Source: Bacillota bacterium
GTDB taxonomy: Bacteria; Bacillota_I; Bacilli_A; RF39; UBA660
Length of the DNA: 64,000 nt
Assembly (NCBI GenBank): GCA_023430885.1
Contig: JAEYYH010000020.1
Span: 1-64,000, forward strand
Reading direction: 5' to 3'
In this document: in pieces, positions 43,539 to 52,587 of the stretch
How positions within the stretch are numbered: the first letter of the stretch is position 1
How the letters are laid out: each line of letters starts with the position of its first letter
The notes under the pieces: model-generated
Database searches by the model: none
Seen by the model: only the letters and a program-made list of their open reading frames with translations
Told to the model about the DNA's origin: nothing
Made by a program: the position numbers and the translations under genes

Positions 43539-44074
43539 CTAAAGAACTTCATCTATATAACCAGCAGTATCACTTTCTTCGTTATTATTAAATCTAGAGT
43601 ATATTTTGGCCTTATTTAATATTTCTTTTAACGTACTATGCCAAAACTGATTTTCATTCATGCCTAATATTTTTGTTGACAAGTAAAAGAGCCACTCCCA
43701 ATCAAGTGACTCTTTTATGCGTTTGGGATGTTTTCTTCTCCCTCTTCTTCTATATTTATAATTTCTTCATCTGTAGGTGGCATTGCTTCATCAAGACCAC
43801 TTGTAATAGCTGCTATTGTTTCATCAATTTTACTAATTGAAATTAATGCGCCAGCTTCTCTTAAAGTTATATTTTCGTTTTCTGCTTTTAAAAGTGCATA
43901 TATAAATACTCTCATTGCATTGATTGGAGTTGATTTGAACTTTTCCATTCCTGTTTGAATGTCACCGTAGTAATCTTCTATTTCTGCTAAAGCATTCATA
44001 TCAAACAATACTTCATGTTCTCCATCATTTAAAATTAACTTAATTTTTTTTGTTTTTAATTCTTTACCTTTCAT
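43539..44074 (-). CDS. Tail assembly chaperone G-T fusion (by -1 frameshift)
   Basis: Made when ribosomes slip back one base at C CCA AAC (plus-strand GTTTGGG, 43721-43727). The first 118 codons are those of 43715-44074; the -1 frame then gives 60 more residues (PKRIKESLDWEWLFYLSTKI, then LGMNENQFWHSTLKEILNKA and a tail) to a TAG at 43539-43541. The phrase LGMNENQFWHST is typical of tail chaperone T domains, which proves the second frame is coding. The fusion of 178 residues coats and loads the tape measure protein. It ends 15 bp before the tape measure ATG. Confidence 0.9.
43685..43727 (-). promoter_or_regulatory. Programmed -1 ribosomal frameshift signal
   Basis: Slippery heptamer C CCA AAC in the zero frame, then 3-4 bases, then a 12-13-bp hairpin. 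Its arms are plus-strand 43685-43696 and 43705-43716 (aaaagagccact / agtgactctttt), with an 8-base loop and one G-U. The zero-frame stop codon lies at the base of the hairpin. This layout matches the G/G-T site of lambda-like and other long-tailed phages. Confidence 0.9.
43715..44074 (-). CDS. Tail assembly chaperone G
   Basis: 119 residues, zero-frame product. Acidic C-terminus (PPTDEEIINIEEEGEENIPN). Acts with the G-T fusion on the tape measure protein; the usual ratio strongly favours G. Directly follows the major tail protein gene, as in most siphoviruses. AGGAGG precedes the ATG. Confidence 0.88.
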   Translation of the reverse strand: MKGKELKTKKIKLILNDGEHEVLFDMNALAEIEDYYGDIQTGMEKFKSTPINAMRVFIYALLKAENENITLREAGALISISKIDETIAAITSGLDEAMPPTDEEIINIEEEGEENIPNA

Positions 44075-44093
44075 AAATCCTCCTTATAATTAT

Positions 44094-44125
44094 AAAAAAA
44101 GAGCGGGAAGAAAACCTTGCCCGCT
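44094..44125 (-). terminator. Terminator after the major tail protein gene
   Basis: agcggg (44102-44107) pairs with cccgct (44120-44125); seven Ts follow on the minus strand. An internal terminator here would make the head and major tail genes more abundant than the tip genes, if it is partly read through. Confidence 0.75.
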
Positions 44126-44127
44126 AT

Positions 44128-44691
44128 TTAACCAACAACTCCTGGTTCTTGTACTGCAGTAAACCAAGCAGCTATTTTAGTAGCACTTGCTCCTGTTTCA
44201 TTCTCGTCAAGCGTAAATCTCCATTTACCATCTTCTCTAGCGTAAAAAGTCCCTTTTAATTTAGGTGTTTTGCTTTCTACTTTGTCAGCTTGAGTGGCAT
44301 ATTCATCTTCTACAAGACTAAATTTACCTTTATAAAGAACAACAAAACGATATTTACCTGTTGATGTCTTTGATCTAAACATTAAAGCTCCAACTGGTGC
44401 TATATCATTCTTAGTTTCAACTAATTCGCCATTGGCTGTAGTTATTCCTTGTAATAATGCTCTACTAGCTAATGATAAATCATTTACTTCCAATTCAATA
44501 TCAATACTATCAAATGCATCTATTACTTCTTCAACAGAGTCATCACTATACCAATTTTCACTTGATGATTTAGGTGCAACTTTTGCATTTATTGCTTTTG
44601 CAATTTTTGTTGGAGCTGAATATGTAGCACCTTCAGCAGTGTCAGTTAATTGTTTTGCAAAATAAAGGTCTTTTAAACCAATTACTCTCAT
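44128..44691 (-). CDS. Major tail protein (phi13-type)
   Basis: 187 residues, a single beta-sandwich domain: RVIGLKDLYFAKQLTDTAEG at the start, VLYKGKFSLVEDEYATQADK, then KGTFYAREDGKWRFTLDENE near the end. Matches the phi13 family of siphovirus major tail proteins that form the tail tube. Placed between the tail completion gene and the chaperones. Confidence 0.88.
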   Translation of the reverse strand: MRVIGLKDLYFAKQLTDTAEGATYSAPTKIAKAINAKVAPKSSSENWYSDDSVEEVIDAFDSIDIELEVNDLSLASRALLQGITTANGELVETKNDIAPVGALMFRSKTSTGKYRFVVLYKGKFSLVEDEYATQADKVESKTPKLKGTFYAREDGKWRFTLDENETGASATKIAAWFTAVQEPGVVG

Positions 44692-44703
44692 TTAATTTCC
44701 TCC

Positions 44704-45024
44704 TTATAAATATTCATTGTTTACATATCTTGAAGCCCAATGATAAACTTCTGTATCTTCTTCATATTGCTCCTGAGCATTAGAAAAAGAAAAACCAGCA
44801 TTTTTCATTGCCAGTTTTATTTTTGACTTTATATCTGTATAATCTGTTTTAGTCCATAAATCAACTTGAATATAATGACCTAAACTTTCAATTTCATCAT
44901 CTGAATTATTTTCAACATTTTCATCATATTCAAAAAATGTAATGTATGTTGGAGCATTGCCACTATAATGTAGTTTTTCAACAGGCAAACCTGTTGTTGC
45001 TTCTAATGATGTTTTTATTGTCAT
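44704..45024 (-). CDS. Tail completion/minor tail protein
   Basis: 106 residues, soluble. IQVDLWTKTDYTDIKSKIKL and the position between the HK97 gp10-like gene and the major tail protein fit the small tail completion (DUF806/gp17-like) proteins. Its ATG overlaps the preceding TGA (ATGA). Confidence 0.75.
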   Translation of the reverse strand: MTIKTSLEATTGLPVEKLHYSGNAPTYITFFEYDENVENNSDDEIESLGHYIQVDLWTKTDYTDIKSKIKLAMKNAGFSFSNAQEQYEEDTEVYHWASRYVNNEYL

Positions 45025-45431
45025 AATTTCAAGTCTCCTTTCATAGATTCACACATCAATTTAAATGCTTGATTTTTTTTAGCTATATATGATGGTTGCA
45101 TAAATGGCCTGGCAGTCATTTTACTTGTTCCCCATTCCAAAAATTTAGCATAAAACCAATTTGAATTATCACCTTTTTTTATTCCAGCGTATATTGTTCT
45201 TACACCATTTTCATCAATAATATCGCTTACAGCAATATTATCTTTTAAATGTCCTGAATTTTCGTATCCGCCAATTCCTTTTCCTTTAGGTGCTCTTCTT
45301 GACATTTCTGCTCTTATTGGTTCTATTGCTACTTTTAAGGCTTTATCAGCTATTATATTAGCATCATATCCAATTTTAGATAGTTTATTTTGTATGTCTT
45401 CTAAACCTTCTATAATTACTTTACTCGGCAT
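45021..45431 (-). CDS. HK97 gp10-like neck protein
   Basis: 136 residues. RRAPKGKGIGGYENSGHLKD followed by FAKFLEWGTSKMTARPFMQP are the two hallmark segments of the HK97-gp10 family (head-tail joining). Ends with TGA overlapping the next start codon. Confidence 0.88.
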   Translation of the reverse strand: MPSKVIIEGLEDIQNKLSKIGYDANIIADKALKVAIEPIRAEMSRRAPKGKGIGGYENSGHLKDNIAVSDIIDENGVRTIYAGIKKGDNSNWFYAKFLEWGTSKMTARPFMQPSYIAKKNQAFKLMCESMKGDLKL

Positions 45432-45769
45432 TATCTTACGGCCTCGCCTATAATTTCTTGAAAAACATTTTTTTCATCAATATTATTTATATAATTTACT
45501 TTATAAGTAACATTTTTGTAAACAACTTGTAATTCGTCCCATTTTTTATTATTTAACACACTTCTATATCTAATAATAAATTTTGAAACGTTTTTTATAT
45601 CATCTTTATTTGCTCCAAAAAATCTATTGCCACTTGTATTTTCAACTTTGGAATAAGGATTTAATATATCATTCCAAGTCGAAGTTGTAAAACCGTTTTC
45701 ATTAGTCACTGGTGTGGATTCTTGAATTTTTATTTTTTTATTAAAGTCTCCAGTGTTATACTGTTTCAT
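45431..45769 (-). CDS. Head closure protein (head-tail adaptor)
   Basis: 112 residues, beta-barrel style of the SPP1 gp16/HK97 gp9 group: KKIKIQESTPVTNENGFTTS, then TWNDILNPYSKVENTSGNRF. Plugs the portal after packaging. Overlaps the connector gene by 14 bp. Confidence 0.85.
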   Translation of the reverse strand: MKQYNTGDFNKKIKIQESTPVTNENGFTTSTWNDILNPYSKVENTSGNRFFGANKDDIKNVSKFIIRYRSVLNNKKWDELQVVYKNVTYKVNYINNIDEKNVFQEIIGEAVR

Positions 45770-46046
45770 CAGTAATCACTTCTCTATTCTTTAATTGATT
45801 TAATAAGGAACGAAGGGCGGTAGATGGTTTTACTTCCACACTATCGCCACCACGATCATTATATCTATCACAGATTATCATTTTTTGGGCAAGTCGGTAA
45901 GTTTCACTGTTAGTTTCATCCAAACCAGTCGCACCTTTTATATATTCTTTAGAAAAAGTAATTAAAGATTCTATATCAGTATCTTCTTCTGTATAATCCG
46001 TTTCAATACGTAAATATCTTTTTACTTCTTCTTTAGTTAACGCCAT
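45756..46046 (-). CDS. Head-tail connector (gp6-like)
   Basis: 96 residues, all helical: LTKEEVKRYLRIETDYTEED, ISLI-like LITFSKEYIKGATG, then YRLAQKMIICDRYNDRGGD. Matches the phage gp6-like/DNA-packaging connector family. Ring protein between portal and closure protein. Confidence 0.88.
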   Translation of the reverse strand: MALTKEEVKRYLRIETDYTEEDTDIESLITFSKEYIKGATGLDETNSETYRLAQKMIICDRYNDRGGDSVEVKPSTALRSLLNQLKNREVITDETV

Positions 46047-46065
46047 ACTTGCACCTCATTTCTTA

Positions 46066-47304
46066 TTAAGCTATTACAGTAGTAACATCAATTTGGCCGT
46101 AAACAACTGCATCTTCATCAACTTTAACTACATCTTCTCTTTCAATAGCACGTAATTCAGTACGATTTTTAGCAAAAGCACTACCACCAACGTTAGTTGA
46201 AGCAATTTCTAATCCTTTTCTTGCAAACATTGTTACTAAATCTTTTAAACTACCAACAAACATTGGTGCTAATTTAGTAGTTGTACCTGTTGTTGCTAAT
46301 ACTGTATTAGGGAATACTTTAATTGCTTTACCAGCATATAATTTTTGAGTTGGATTAGTTACATCTACTTGTAATAATGGTCTTCCATTTTCATCTTCTA
46401 AAGTATCAAGATATTGGAAACCATCTTGATTTGTTACAATAACTGCGCTTGCTGCAAGCATTGGATCAAGAGTGATATTAATTGCTTTTTTAATAGCTTT
46501 ATGATCAGCAAATGTTACAGGTGTTAAAGATGTTAATATTGCAGCAATTAATGTATTTCTTGTAACTACTGATTTTTTACCTAACCATTTAACTAAATAA
46601 GCCTCTAGAGCATTATCAGTATCTTGTAATAAATCATTAGGAATTGGTAATAATCCAGCATAATCCTTTACAGCATAAGTAACTGTTTCAAATGTTGGTG
46701 CTCCAGCATCTGCTATATCAGCATTTGGATCTGTAATATTAGCAAATGAAGTCATTGCAGCAATACTTTCAAATACTCTACTTCCTGATAAAGTTCCAAC
46801 TTGTTCAACGTTAATTAACTCTTCAAGTTGTGGCAAACTTCTCTTAAATTCGTTTATTTTTGTTTGAATATCTTGTGGTACTAAAAAACCACCAGTAGCA
46901 CCTTCAGGAGTTCCACCTGTCTCAGCTAATGAATTTAATACTTCAGCTTCATCAACATTTAATTTTTTACCTCTGATTGCATTTAAAAATGCTTTCTTTT
47001 GTGCTGTTGCTAATACAGCTATTTCTTCTTTTTCAAGTTCTTCTTTATTAGTAACTTTGTTCATAACATCTTTGATATTAATTTTTTCGTTCATATTATT
47101 TCCTCCTATTTTTGAACTGTTTTGAAATTTTTTTGATTCTTCAGCTTCGATGCTTTCTTGCGTAGAAATTTTAGCTTTCATAACTTTTATTTCATTTGCT
47201 TTAGCTGTAATTTCTTCAGCAGTAGCATCTTCTTTTTGTGCTAACTCTTTTGCTTCATCTATTAAAGTATTAAGAGTTGCCTTCATGTCATCAGATTGTT
47301 TCAT
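46066..47304 (-). CDS. Major capsid protein, HK97 fold
   Basis: 412 residues. N-terminal coiled-coil delta/scaffold domain (about 1-70), then the HK97 fold (about 100-412) with ETGGTPEGATGGFLVPQDIQ, AVIVTNQDGFQYLDTLEDEN and GRPLLQVDVTN. No separate scaffold gene is present, so the delta domain should act as scaffold and be removed by the ClpP-type protease encoded next to it. Internal MNEKINIKD with its own AGGAGG-like site (about 47095) could give a second, shorter product. Confidence 0.93.
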   Translation of the reverse strand: MKQSDDMKATLNTLIDEAKELAQKEDATAEEITAKANEIKVMKAKISTQESIEAEESKKFQNSSKIGGNNMNEKINIKDVMNKVTNKEELEKEEIAVLATAQKKAFLNAIRGKKLNVDEAEVLNSLAETGGTPEGATGGFLVPQDIQTKINEFKRSLPQLEELINVEQVGTLSGSRVFESIAAMTSFANITDPNADIADAGAPTFETVTYAVKDYAGLLPIPNDLLQDTDNALEAYLVKWLGKKSVVTRNTLIAAILTSLTPVTFADHKAIKKAINITLDPMLAASAVIVTNQDGFQYLDTLEDENGRPLLQVDVTNPTQKLYAGKAIKVFPNTVLATTGTTTKLAPMFVGSLKDLVTMFARKGLEIASTNVGGSAFAKNRTELRAIEREDVVKVDEDAVVYGQIDVTTVIA

Positions 47305-47331
47305 TTTTTTCTCCCTTCTCTATTAAAAAAA

Positions 47332-48102
47332 CTAGAGATTAATCTCTAGTTCTAATAGTGCTTTTGCTTTGGATATTGCTTTATCAGCAATTTCCTTTTC
47401 TTTTTGAGTAATGGCTTCATTGATTTGGTTTTCTTTAATTGAATCTTCAGTTGTTTCTTCTTCAACTAAATTTTTTGGAGCATTTTTATAATTTTTAAAT
47501 AAATCTTTGCTAACCATTGCTTTGACATTTTTAATATTGTCTAATAATGTTACATCAAAATATTTTGCCATTTCTTCAGCACCAAACCAAGTTTCTGCAG
47601 TAAGTAAATCTTTTATTTTTTGTTCGTCGACACCATCTAATGCTTTTTCCATATATAATGGAATCATTATTGTGTCTTCTAACTTATCTAACGTATCTAT
47701 CATTTGCTGCAAGTCATTTGAATTACCCATAGCTATTGACATAGGCTTATGTATCATTACAACTGAATTTTTATAAAGATTAATTTTATCGGCAATCATC
47801 ATTAAAAAACTAGCGGCGCTAGCACTTAACCCATCTACATAAGCATTTATTGTAGTTCCTTTATCTTTCATGCGTTTTAACATTGAAATCATTGTGGAAG
47901 CCACAAAAACCTCTCCTCCTGGAGAATTAATATACATATTTATTGTTTTAACATCACCCAAATCATCTAATGATTGTTTGAATTCTTTTAATGAAACATC
48001 AGATTCAGAACTAAACCAACCATCTTTATCTGTTACAATTGCACCATATATATATAAATCTCCACTTTCTTTGGTTACATTTTTAAATTCATAGAATTTC
48101 AC
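47332..48102 (-). CDS. ClpP-like prohead protease
   Basis: 256 residues from a GTG at 48100-48102 that overlaps the portal stop (GTGA). ClpP fold with INSPGGEVFVASTM, the catalytic Ser in GLSASAASFLMM and the catalytic His in VVMIHKPMSIAMGN. It trims the capsid delta domain. C-terminal Glu/Lys-rich tail, as in other capsid proteases of this class. Confidence 0.92.
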   Translation of the reverse strand: MKFYEFKNVTKESGDLYIYGAIVTDKDGWFSSESDVSLKEFKQSLDDLGDVKTINMYINSPGGEVFVASTMISMLKRMKDKGTTINAYVDGLSASAASFLMMIADKINLYKNSVVMIHKPMSIAMGNSNDLQQMIDTLDKLEDTIMIPLYMEKALDGVDEQKIKDLLTAETWFGAEEMAKYFDVTLLDNIKNVKAMVSKDLFKNYKNAPKNLVEEETTEDSIKENQINEAITQKEKEIADKAISKAKALLELEINL

Positions 48103-49358
48103 TTTTTAACACCCCCTTTCTGCCATTGTGTACCTACTTGATCCAATTTGATATAATTTCCATTGCCCATTAACTGATCAGCATTTTGGTCATTTGAGTA
48201 TTCATATCCTAAATCTTCTCTGGCTTCGTTTGGCGTAATCATAAAATTATTCATACCGTTTTTTAGATATGCCATTTGAGCGGTAGGATCAAGTTTAAAT
48301 AATTCTTTACTGTCGTGTTCAAGTACCATACCTTTATTTTTTTGAACACTAGGTAATAATTTCCTTGTTAATTCTTGCTTGTATTGCTGAATAATTGGTT
48401 GTAAGGTATTAACAAAAAAATCAAGTTGTTGTGTAACTGAATTACTGTAACTTGATTTATCATAATTATTTAGAATATTTGGTTTTATACCAAAAGCTGC
48501 TGCTATTTGTAATGCATTTGAATCATTTAAAGTGCTAAACTCTGCATCACTTAATTTCATTGATAAAGTTTCAGCTTTCATTCCTAATGGTAATGGTATC
48601 CATTTTCCACTTGTAGCATCGTTTGTGCTAAATCTCTCTAGTCTACTTACTATATTTTTTTCTGATGTCTCATTTAAGTCTCCAGTATACTGAACAATAA
48701 CTTTGTCTCCAAACATATTGTTTTGATATAGTTTTTTCAAATAAGATTTACCATATTTAGCTTGTTCTATATTATCTCTTAAAATATTAACTATTGAAAG
48801 ACCACTTATTCCATCCCAACTTATGTTGGATTTTAAATGAATTATTTGATTGCTTTTGAATATTTTTCTTTGGCAGCCATTCATTTCTTTAGATCCAAAC
48901 CACTCATACCATAATGCATTAGTATCATTTGAAAAAATACCGGCATTATCAACCCATATTGTTATTTGATCACTCGGAAGCAACCACAAATGTTTAATTT
49001 TAACTCCTTCAAATTCACAAAATATATAAGCATTTCCATGAAAATTTCGATTTAATTCAACTGATGACCAAAACGTTTCCGCATTCATAAAAGGATTTGG
49101 TTCTACGTTTAAAATATAATCAGCATAAAAGTCATATTGCTTTTGTTTCCCTTTGTTTTTATCCTTTAAATAGGCGTTTATTGTTAATTTACTTATGCTA
49201 TCACTTAAAAACTTTAAGCAAGCCAGTAATACTGCCTCGCCTAGCCTATTACTATTAATTGATTGTGGATCAAGACCTAAAAGTTTAAATAACTCCGGGT
49301 CTGCCAATGTTAAAGTTTGATTTTTAATTTTACCTACACTTTTTGTTAAATATCCCAT
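48099..49358 (-). CDS. Portal protein, HK97 family
   Basis: 419 residues. GEAVLLACLKFLSDSISKLT near the start, NPFMNAETFWSSVELNRNFH, and SNSVTQQLDFFVNTLQPIIQ followed by EREL-like YKQELTRKLLP are all usual for HK97-type portals. Dodecameric ring through which DNA enters. Ribosome site AAGGAGGTGAATAAA, which contains the TGA stop of the small gene upstream. Confidence 0.94.
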   Translation of the reverse strand: MGYLTKSVGKIKNQTLTLADPELFKLLGLDPQSINSNRLGEAVLLACLKFLSDSISKLTINAYLKDKNKGKQKQYDFYADYILNVEPNPFMNAETFWSSVELNRNFHGNAYIFCEFEGVKIKHLWLLPSDQITIWVDNAGIFSNDTNALWYEWFGSKEMNGCQRKIFKSNQIIHLKSNISWDGISGLSIVNILRDNIEQAKYGKSYLKKLYQNNMFGDKVIVQYTGDLNETSEKNIVSRLERFSTNDATSGKWIPLPLGMKAETLSMKLSDAEFSTLNDSNALQIAAAFGIKPNILNNYDKSSYSNSVTQQLDFFVNTLQPIIQQYKQELTRKLLPSVQKNKGMVLEHDSKELFKLDPTAQMAYLKNGMNNFMITPNEAREDLGYEYSNDQNADQLMGNGNYIKLDQVGTQWQKGGVKK

Positions 49359-49365
49359 ATTTTAT

Positions 49366-49554
49366 TCACCTCCTTGCTATATAAAGACTTAATAATACTA
49401 AGATTATCCCTAATATGTATAATCCTAAAATATAATTAATAATCATACTTGCTAGTATAATAAAAAATAAACCAACAAGTTGGATCATTTCTAATATGTT
49501 ATTTCTTATAAAATCATATAATTTGTCAATTTTATTAGTAGTTTGTTTTTTCAT
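49366..49554 (-). CDS. Small membrane protein between terminase and portal
   Basis: 62 residues with two hydrophobic helices (about 16-35 and 36-55) joined by a short turn. Found between terminase and portal in some Gram-positive siphoviruses; role unknown. Its stop TGA is inside the portal ribosome site and its start overlaps the terminase stop. Confidence 0.7.
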   Translation of the reverse strand: MKKQTTNKIDKLYDFIRNNILEMIQLVGLFFIILASMIINYILGLYILGIILVLLSLYIARR

Positions 49555-51242
49555 TAGTTACCTCCATATAACTTATCTAAGTAGTCGTCACTTAAATACT
49601 TATTTATATCAAATTTTTGAACATGTAATTGACTATGAGAAAAAATACTGCTCATAAGCAAATCTATTCTAGATTTATTTTTATTTTCTTTTGCTAATAA
49701 AATATCTTCAGTAATTTTTGCTCTTACTTCAACTGCATTTGCTACACAGTAATCTAATAAAGCATTTTTTTCATGGAATAATTTTCCATTATATACATTA
49801 TCACGAAAGCCTTTTATGGGTGGTGATAAATTAGTGTAAGTTTGTTTAATGAATATTACTTCATAATCTCTTGATAATCGTTGCATCATTTCAAATGCAT
49901 TGAATGGATCGGATACTATATAATCTATTGTACATTCAAATTTTTCTTCTATTCCACGTATGTATGCTTCAACTAATTCATAATTAACTACATTACCATC
50001 GTGAATTTGACAATAACCTAATTTTTCATATTGTTCATAATCAATGTCTTCACGTCTTTCAAGCAAATTAGCACGTGGTAGAAATCCTATTGCCTTTAAA
50101 TAGTAATTATCGTCTCTACTTTCTATTGATACAGATGTTAAGTCGGTAGATATTGACAAATCAACTCCAACAACCACATGTTTTCCTTTAAAACTTACTT
50201 TTGGAATTTCACATTTTTTCCAAAAATCCATGTTCATATATCGTGATTCACTAGCGTTTTTTAAGAATACATTCATATTCTTAGTAAGATATTCAGTCTT
50301 TTCATCAGGTTTTACTAACGCTTTAGCTCGATTATCTCTTATTTCTTGATAATTTTTTTCAATTCTTAAAGGATTTGACATTTGAATGCCAATATCATCC
50401 CATTGATGTTCTTCTGTAGCATAATATAATAAAGCAAATACCCTATCATTTACAACTATTCCTTTATAAATTTTATCTAAATAATCTAATTCTGGAATCA
50501 TTATTGATTGACTCTCTGCATATGCAGTAGTTATTTTAAACCTTAAAGGATTTCTAACACTTAACTGCCCGGATTGCATTGCTGTAATATTTTTATTATC
50601 AGTAAATGCACCTATTTCATCAGCAATAAATGCGCTAGGATGAATTGAATTATTTTTATTAGCTTCACTTATTCTTGCCTGATAATATGAATTTGTTATC
50701 TTACATACTATCTTTCCATTTAAAGATGGACTTATTTTAAAATGTTCTACAATATCAGGAGATGCCTGTATCATTTGAGTCATTTCTTGTTTAATTCGCC
50801 CAGCTAAATCTCTATTAAGACATATAGAATAAAATTCACTATAGTCATCTTCGGTAAGTAATAAAATTATAAAAGTTACACCAACGATCCATGTTTTAGC
50901 ATTTTTACGAGGTATAAATAGATCTATATCTTTATATCTAAAAACTCTTGAATCAGTTTTAAATCTCCAACCAAAAACATTAACAAAAAAAAAGGCTTGG
51001 AAATCAGCTAGATTATCCAATACACTTTTTCCAACAACATCAATTCCAGTAGCAAAATTTAAAAGATTTAATATTCCTTCGACTTTAGTAATTTCTTCAA
51101 AATCAAAATAATAATTAAATGGTGCCAATTTTTGATATTCTAAATCATTTAAAAACCATTGACATTGAATTTTTACTTCTGGAGTGGTTATTTCGTTACC
51201 ACTTATAACATTTTGAGCATATTTTTTTGCCTGTTCAAACAT
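49554..51242 (-). CDS. Terminase large subunit
   Basis: 562 residues. ATPase part with the Walker-A-like FIPRKNAKTWIVG (about 110-122) and FIADEIGAFTD (Walker B, about 205-215). Nuclease part with VGVDLSISTDLTSVSIE (first acidic motif, about 350-366) and the later YIVSDPFNAFEMM. Pairs with a P27-type small subunit, as in cos-type phages. Drives DNA packaging and cuts concatemers. Confidence 0.94.
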   Translation of the reverse strand: MFEQAKKYAQNVISGNEITTPEVKIQCQWFLNDLEYQKLAPFNYYFDFEEITKVEGILNLLNFATGIDVVGKSVLDNLADFQAFFFVNVFGWRFKTDSRVFRYKDIDLFIPRKNAKTWIVGVTFIILLLTEDDYSEFYSICLNRDLAGRIKQEMTQMIQASPDIVEHFKISPSLNGKIVCKITNSYYQARISEANKNNSIHPSAFIADEIGAFTDNKNITAMQSGQLSVRNPLRFKITTAYAESQSIMIPELDYLDKIYKGIVVNDRVFALLYYATEEHQWDDIGIQMSNPLRIEKNYQEIRDNRAKALVKPDEKTEYLTKNMNVFLKNASESRYMNMDFWKKCEIPKVSFKGKHVVVGVDLSISTDLTSVSIESRDDNYYLKAIGFLPRANLLERREDIDYEQYEKLGYCQIHDGNVVNYELVEAYIRGIEEKFECTIDYIVSDPFNAFEMMQRLSRDYEVIFIKQTYTNLSPPIKGFRDNVYNGKLFHEKNALLDYCVANAVEVRAKITEDILLAKENKNKSRIDLLMSSIFSHSQLHVQKFDINKYLSDDYLDKLYGGN

Positions 51243-51697
51243 TACTTATTCAACACCTTTAATAACGGATCGCTTTTTTTCTTACCATCTGTTATATTGG
51301 CATTTGCAATTTTAGCTCTACTAGCTGGACTTAATCCTAATTCAGCACTACATTTAATATACATATTGAAATATTCTTTATACATTGCAACATAGCCACG
51401 CTGACTTTTTATATTTAAGCCACTCATTGCTTTTTTTATTTCATGTAATTTAACAATACATTCGACTGTTTGTTCTAATAAAGTTATGTCAAGATTTGAT
51501 AATATCTTTGAGGAATTGAGTTCATTTACTAAAAACTTATATGTTTTCTTTTCTTCATCAATCATTCCTTTTGGAGGCCTATATACTTTGTTATCGCTAC
51601 CCTTTAATTTTTCTTCATTTTCTTTTCTTATTCTTATTTCTTCATTTGTTAAATTTTTAGAAATAATGTTTACTGGTTTAGCTCTTCGCCCTGGCAT
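51242..51697 (-). CDS. Terminase small subunit, P27 family
   Basis: 151 residues: PGRRAKPVNIISKNLTNEEI at the start, then YRPPKGMIDEEKKTYKF and a helical C-terminus (LGLSPASRAKIANAN). The LGLSPASRAKI phrase is a mark of phage terminase small subunit P27. Recognises the packaging site. Confidence 0.9.
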   Translation of the reverse strand: MPGRRAKPVNIISKNLTNEEIRIRKENEEKLKGSDNKVYRPPKGMIDEEKKTYKFLVNELNSSKILSNLDITLLEQTVECIVKLHEIKKAMSGLNIKSQRGYVAMYKEYFNMYIKCSAELGLSPASRAKIANANITDGKKKSDPLLKVLNK

Positions 51698-51887
51698 ATT
51701 ATCATCTCCTTCCTTGTTTTTTTGATTTTTTTATTTTCATTTAGGGAAATTTTTTATTTTGAGAGGGACAACACGTATCTTAAAGCATTGCCTTAAACTT
51801 TTTTATACCCCCTACCGGGTAGTTAAGACAGCGGTTAGGCATTTATACTATTTATAACAAACTACTCTTATATAGGCTTAAATAGTG
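51698..51887. other. Candidate cos/packaging region
   Basis: 190 bp without a gene, between the terminase small subunit and the early-late genes. It is noticeably less AT-rich in its middle. It contains the odd-centred palindrome CTACC-g-GGTAG (51812-51822) and GCCTTAA (51790-51796) facing an imperfect partner near 51836-51842. Phages with a P27/HNH packaging set usually have cos here. The cut site itself cannot be located without an end sequence. Confidence 0.4.
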
Positions 51888-52142
51888 TTATATTGCCCAT
51901 ACCCACTCTTGTTTATTTTCATCAAAGTATGATGCATTAACTATCATAACTTTATCATTCATACAATGTTTTAATTCGTCATTATATGTTTGTAAATAAT
52001 ATTTCAATTTGTTGTCAATACTCTTAGGCTTATTACAAATGAATTCAGTATCTTCTTGTCCTGGTATTGTTACTTCAACTTGAACAAAATAATCTTTTTC
52101 TTTACCATAATTAAATATATCAATTAGTTTTTCTTTATTCAT
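51888..52142 (-). CDS. Hypothetical protein
   Basis: 84 residues, soluble, acidic: KEKLIDIFNYGKEKDYFVQV with a beta-strand end (VMIVNASYFDENKQEWVWAI). Overlaps the HNH gene by 8 bp. Not recognised; the place between HNH and terminase suggests a packaging-related role, which is only inferred. Confidence 0.6.
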   Translation of the reverse strand: MNKEKLIDIFNYGKEKDYFVQVEVTIPGQEDTEFICNKPKSIDNKLKYYLQTYNDELKHCMNDKVMIVNASYFDENKQEWVWAI

Positions 52143-52587
52143 TCTTATTCATATCCTCATTCCATTTTTCTATTAAATTAAAAAGCAACTGTTGAGTTGC
52201 TATCTTTGAACCATTATTCTTATTATATAATGCATGTATCATATTGTGATTAGCTGTTGTTAAATATATTAGATTATTTATATCTAACCTTTTGTTTTGA
52301 TTATCTTCAAACAATTCAATATGATGCACTATATTTCCATATTCAATTTTACCTAATACATAGTAAGAATATAAATCTAAATATTTATATTTTTCTTTTA
52401 CTATATCTGTTAAAATTAACCATGCCTTTGATTTGTAAAAGTCAACTACTTCTTTGCTTCTGTATCTGTCATACTGAGCATTTTTAATTGTTTTTTCTTT
52501 ATCGTATGCTGTATAACATTTATCACACATTTTTGATCCATATGATATTTTAACACCACATCTGTTACATGTAGTAAACAGAGCCAT
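52135..52587 (-). CDS. HNH endonuclease (packaging-associated)
   Basis: 150 residues. N-terminal zinc knuckle (CNRCG ... CDKCY), a KSKAWLILTDIVKEK helix, and the HNH core IVHHIELFEDNQNKRLDINN followed by LIYLTTANHNMIHAL. HNH proteins encoded beside terminase take part in cutting at cos in many Gram-positive phages. It overlaps its neighbours on both sides. Confidence 0.9.
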   Translation of the reverse strand: MALFTTCNRCGVKISYGSKMCDKCYTAYDKEKTIKNAQYDRYRSKEVVDFYKSKAWLILTDIVKEKYKYLDLYSYYVLGKIEYGNIVHHIELFEDNQNKRLDINNLIYLTTANHNMIHALYNKNNGSKIATQQLLFNLIEKWNEDMNKNE

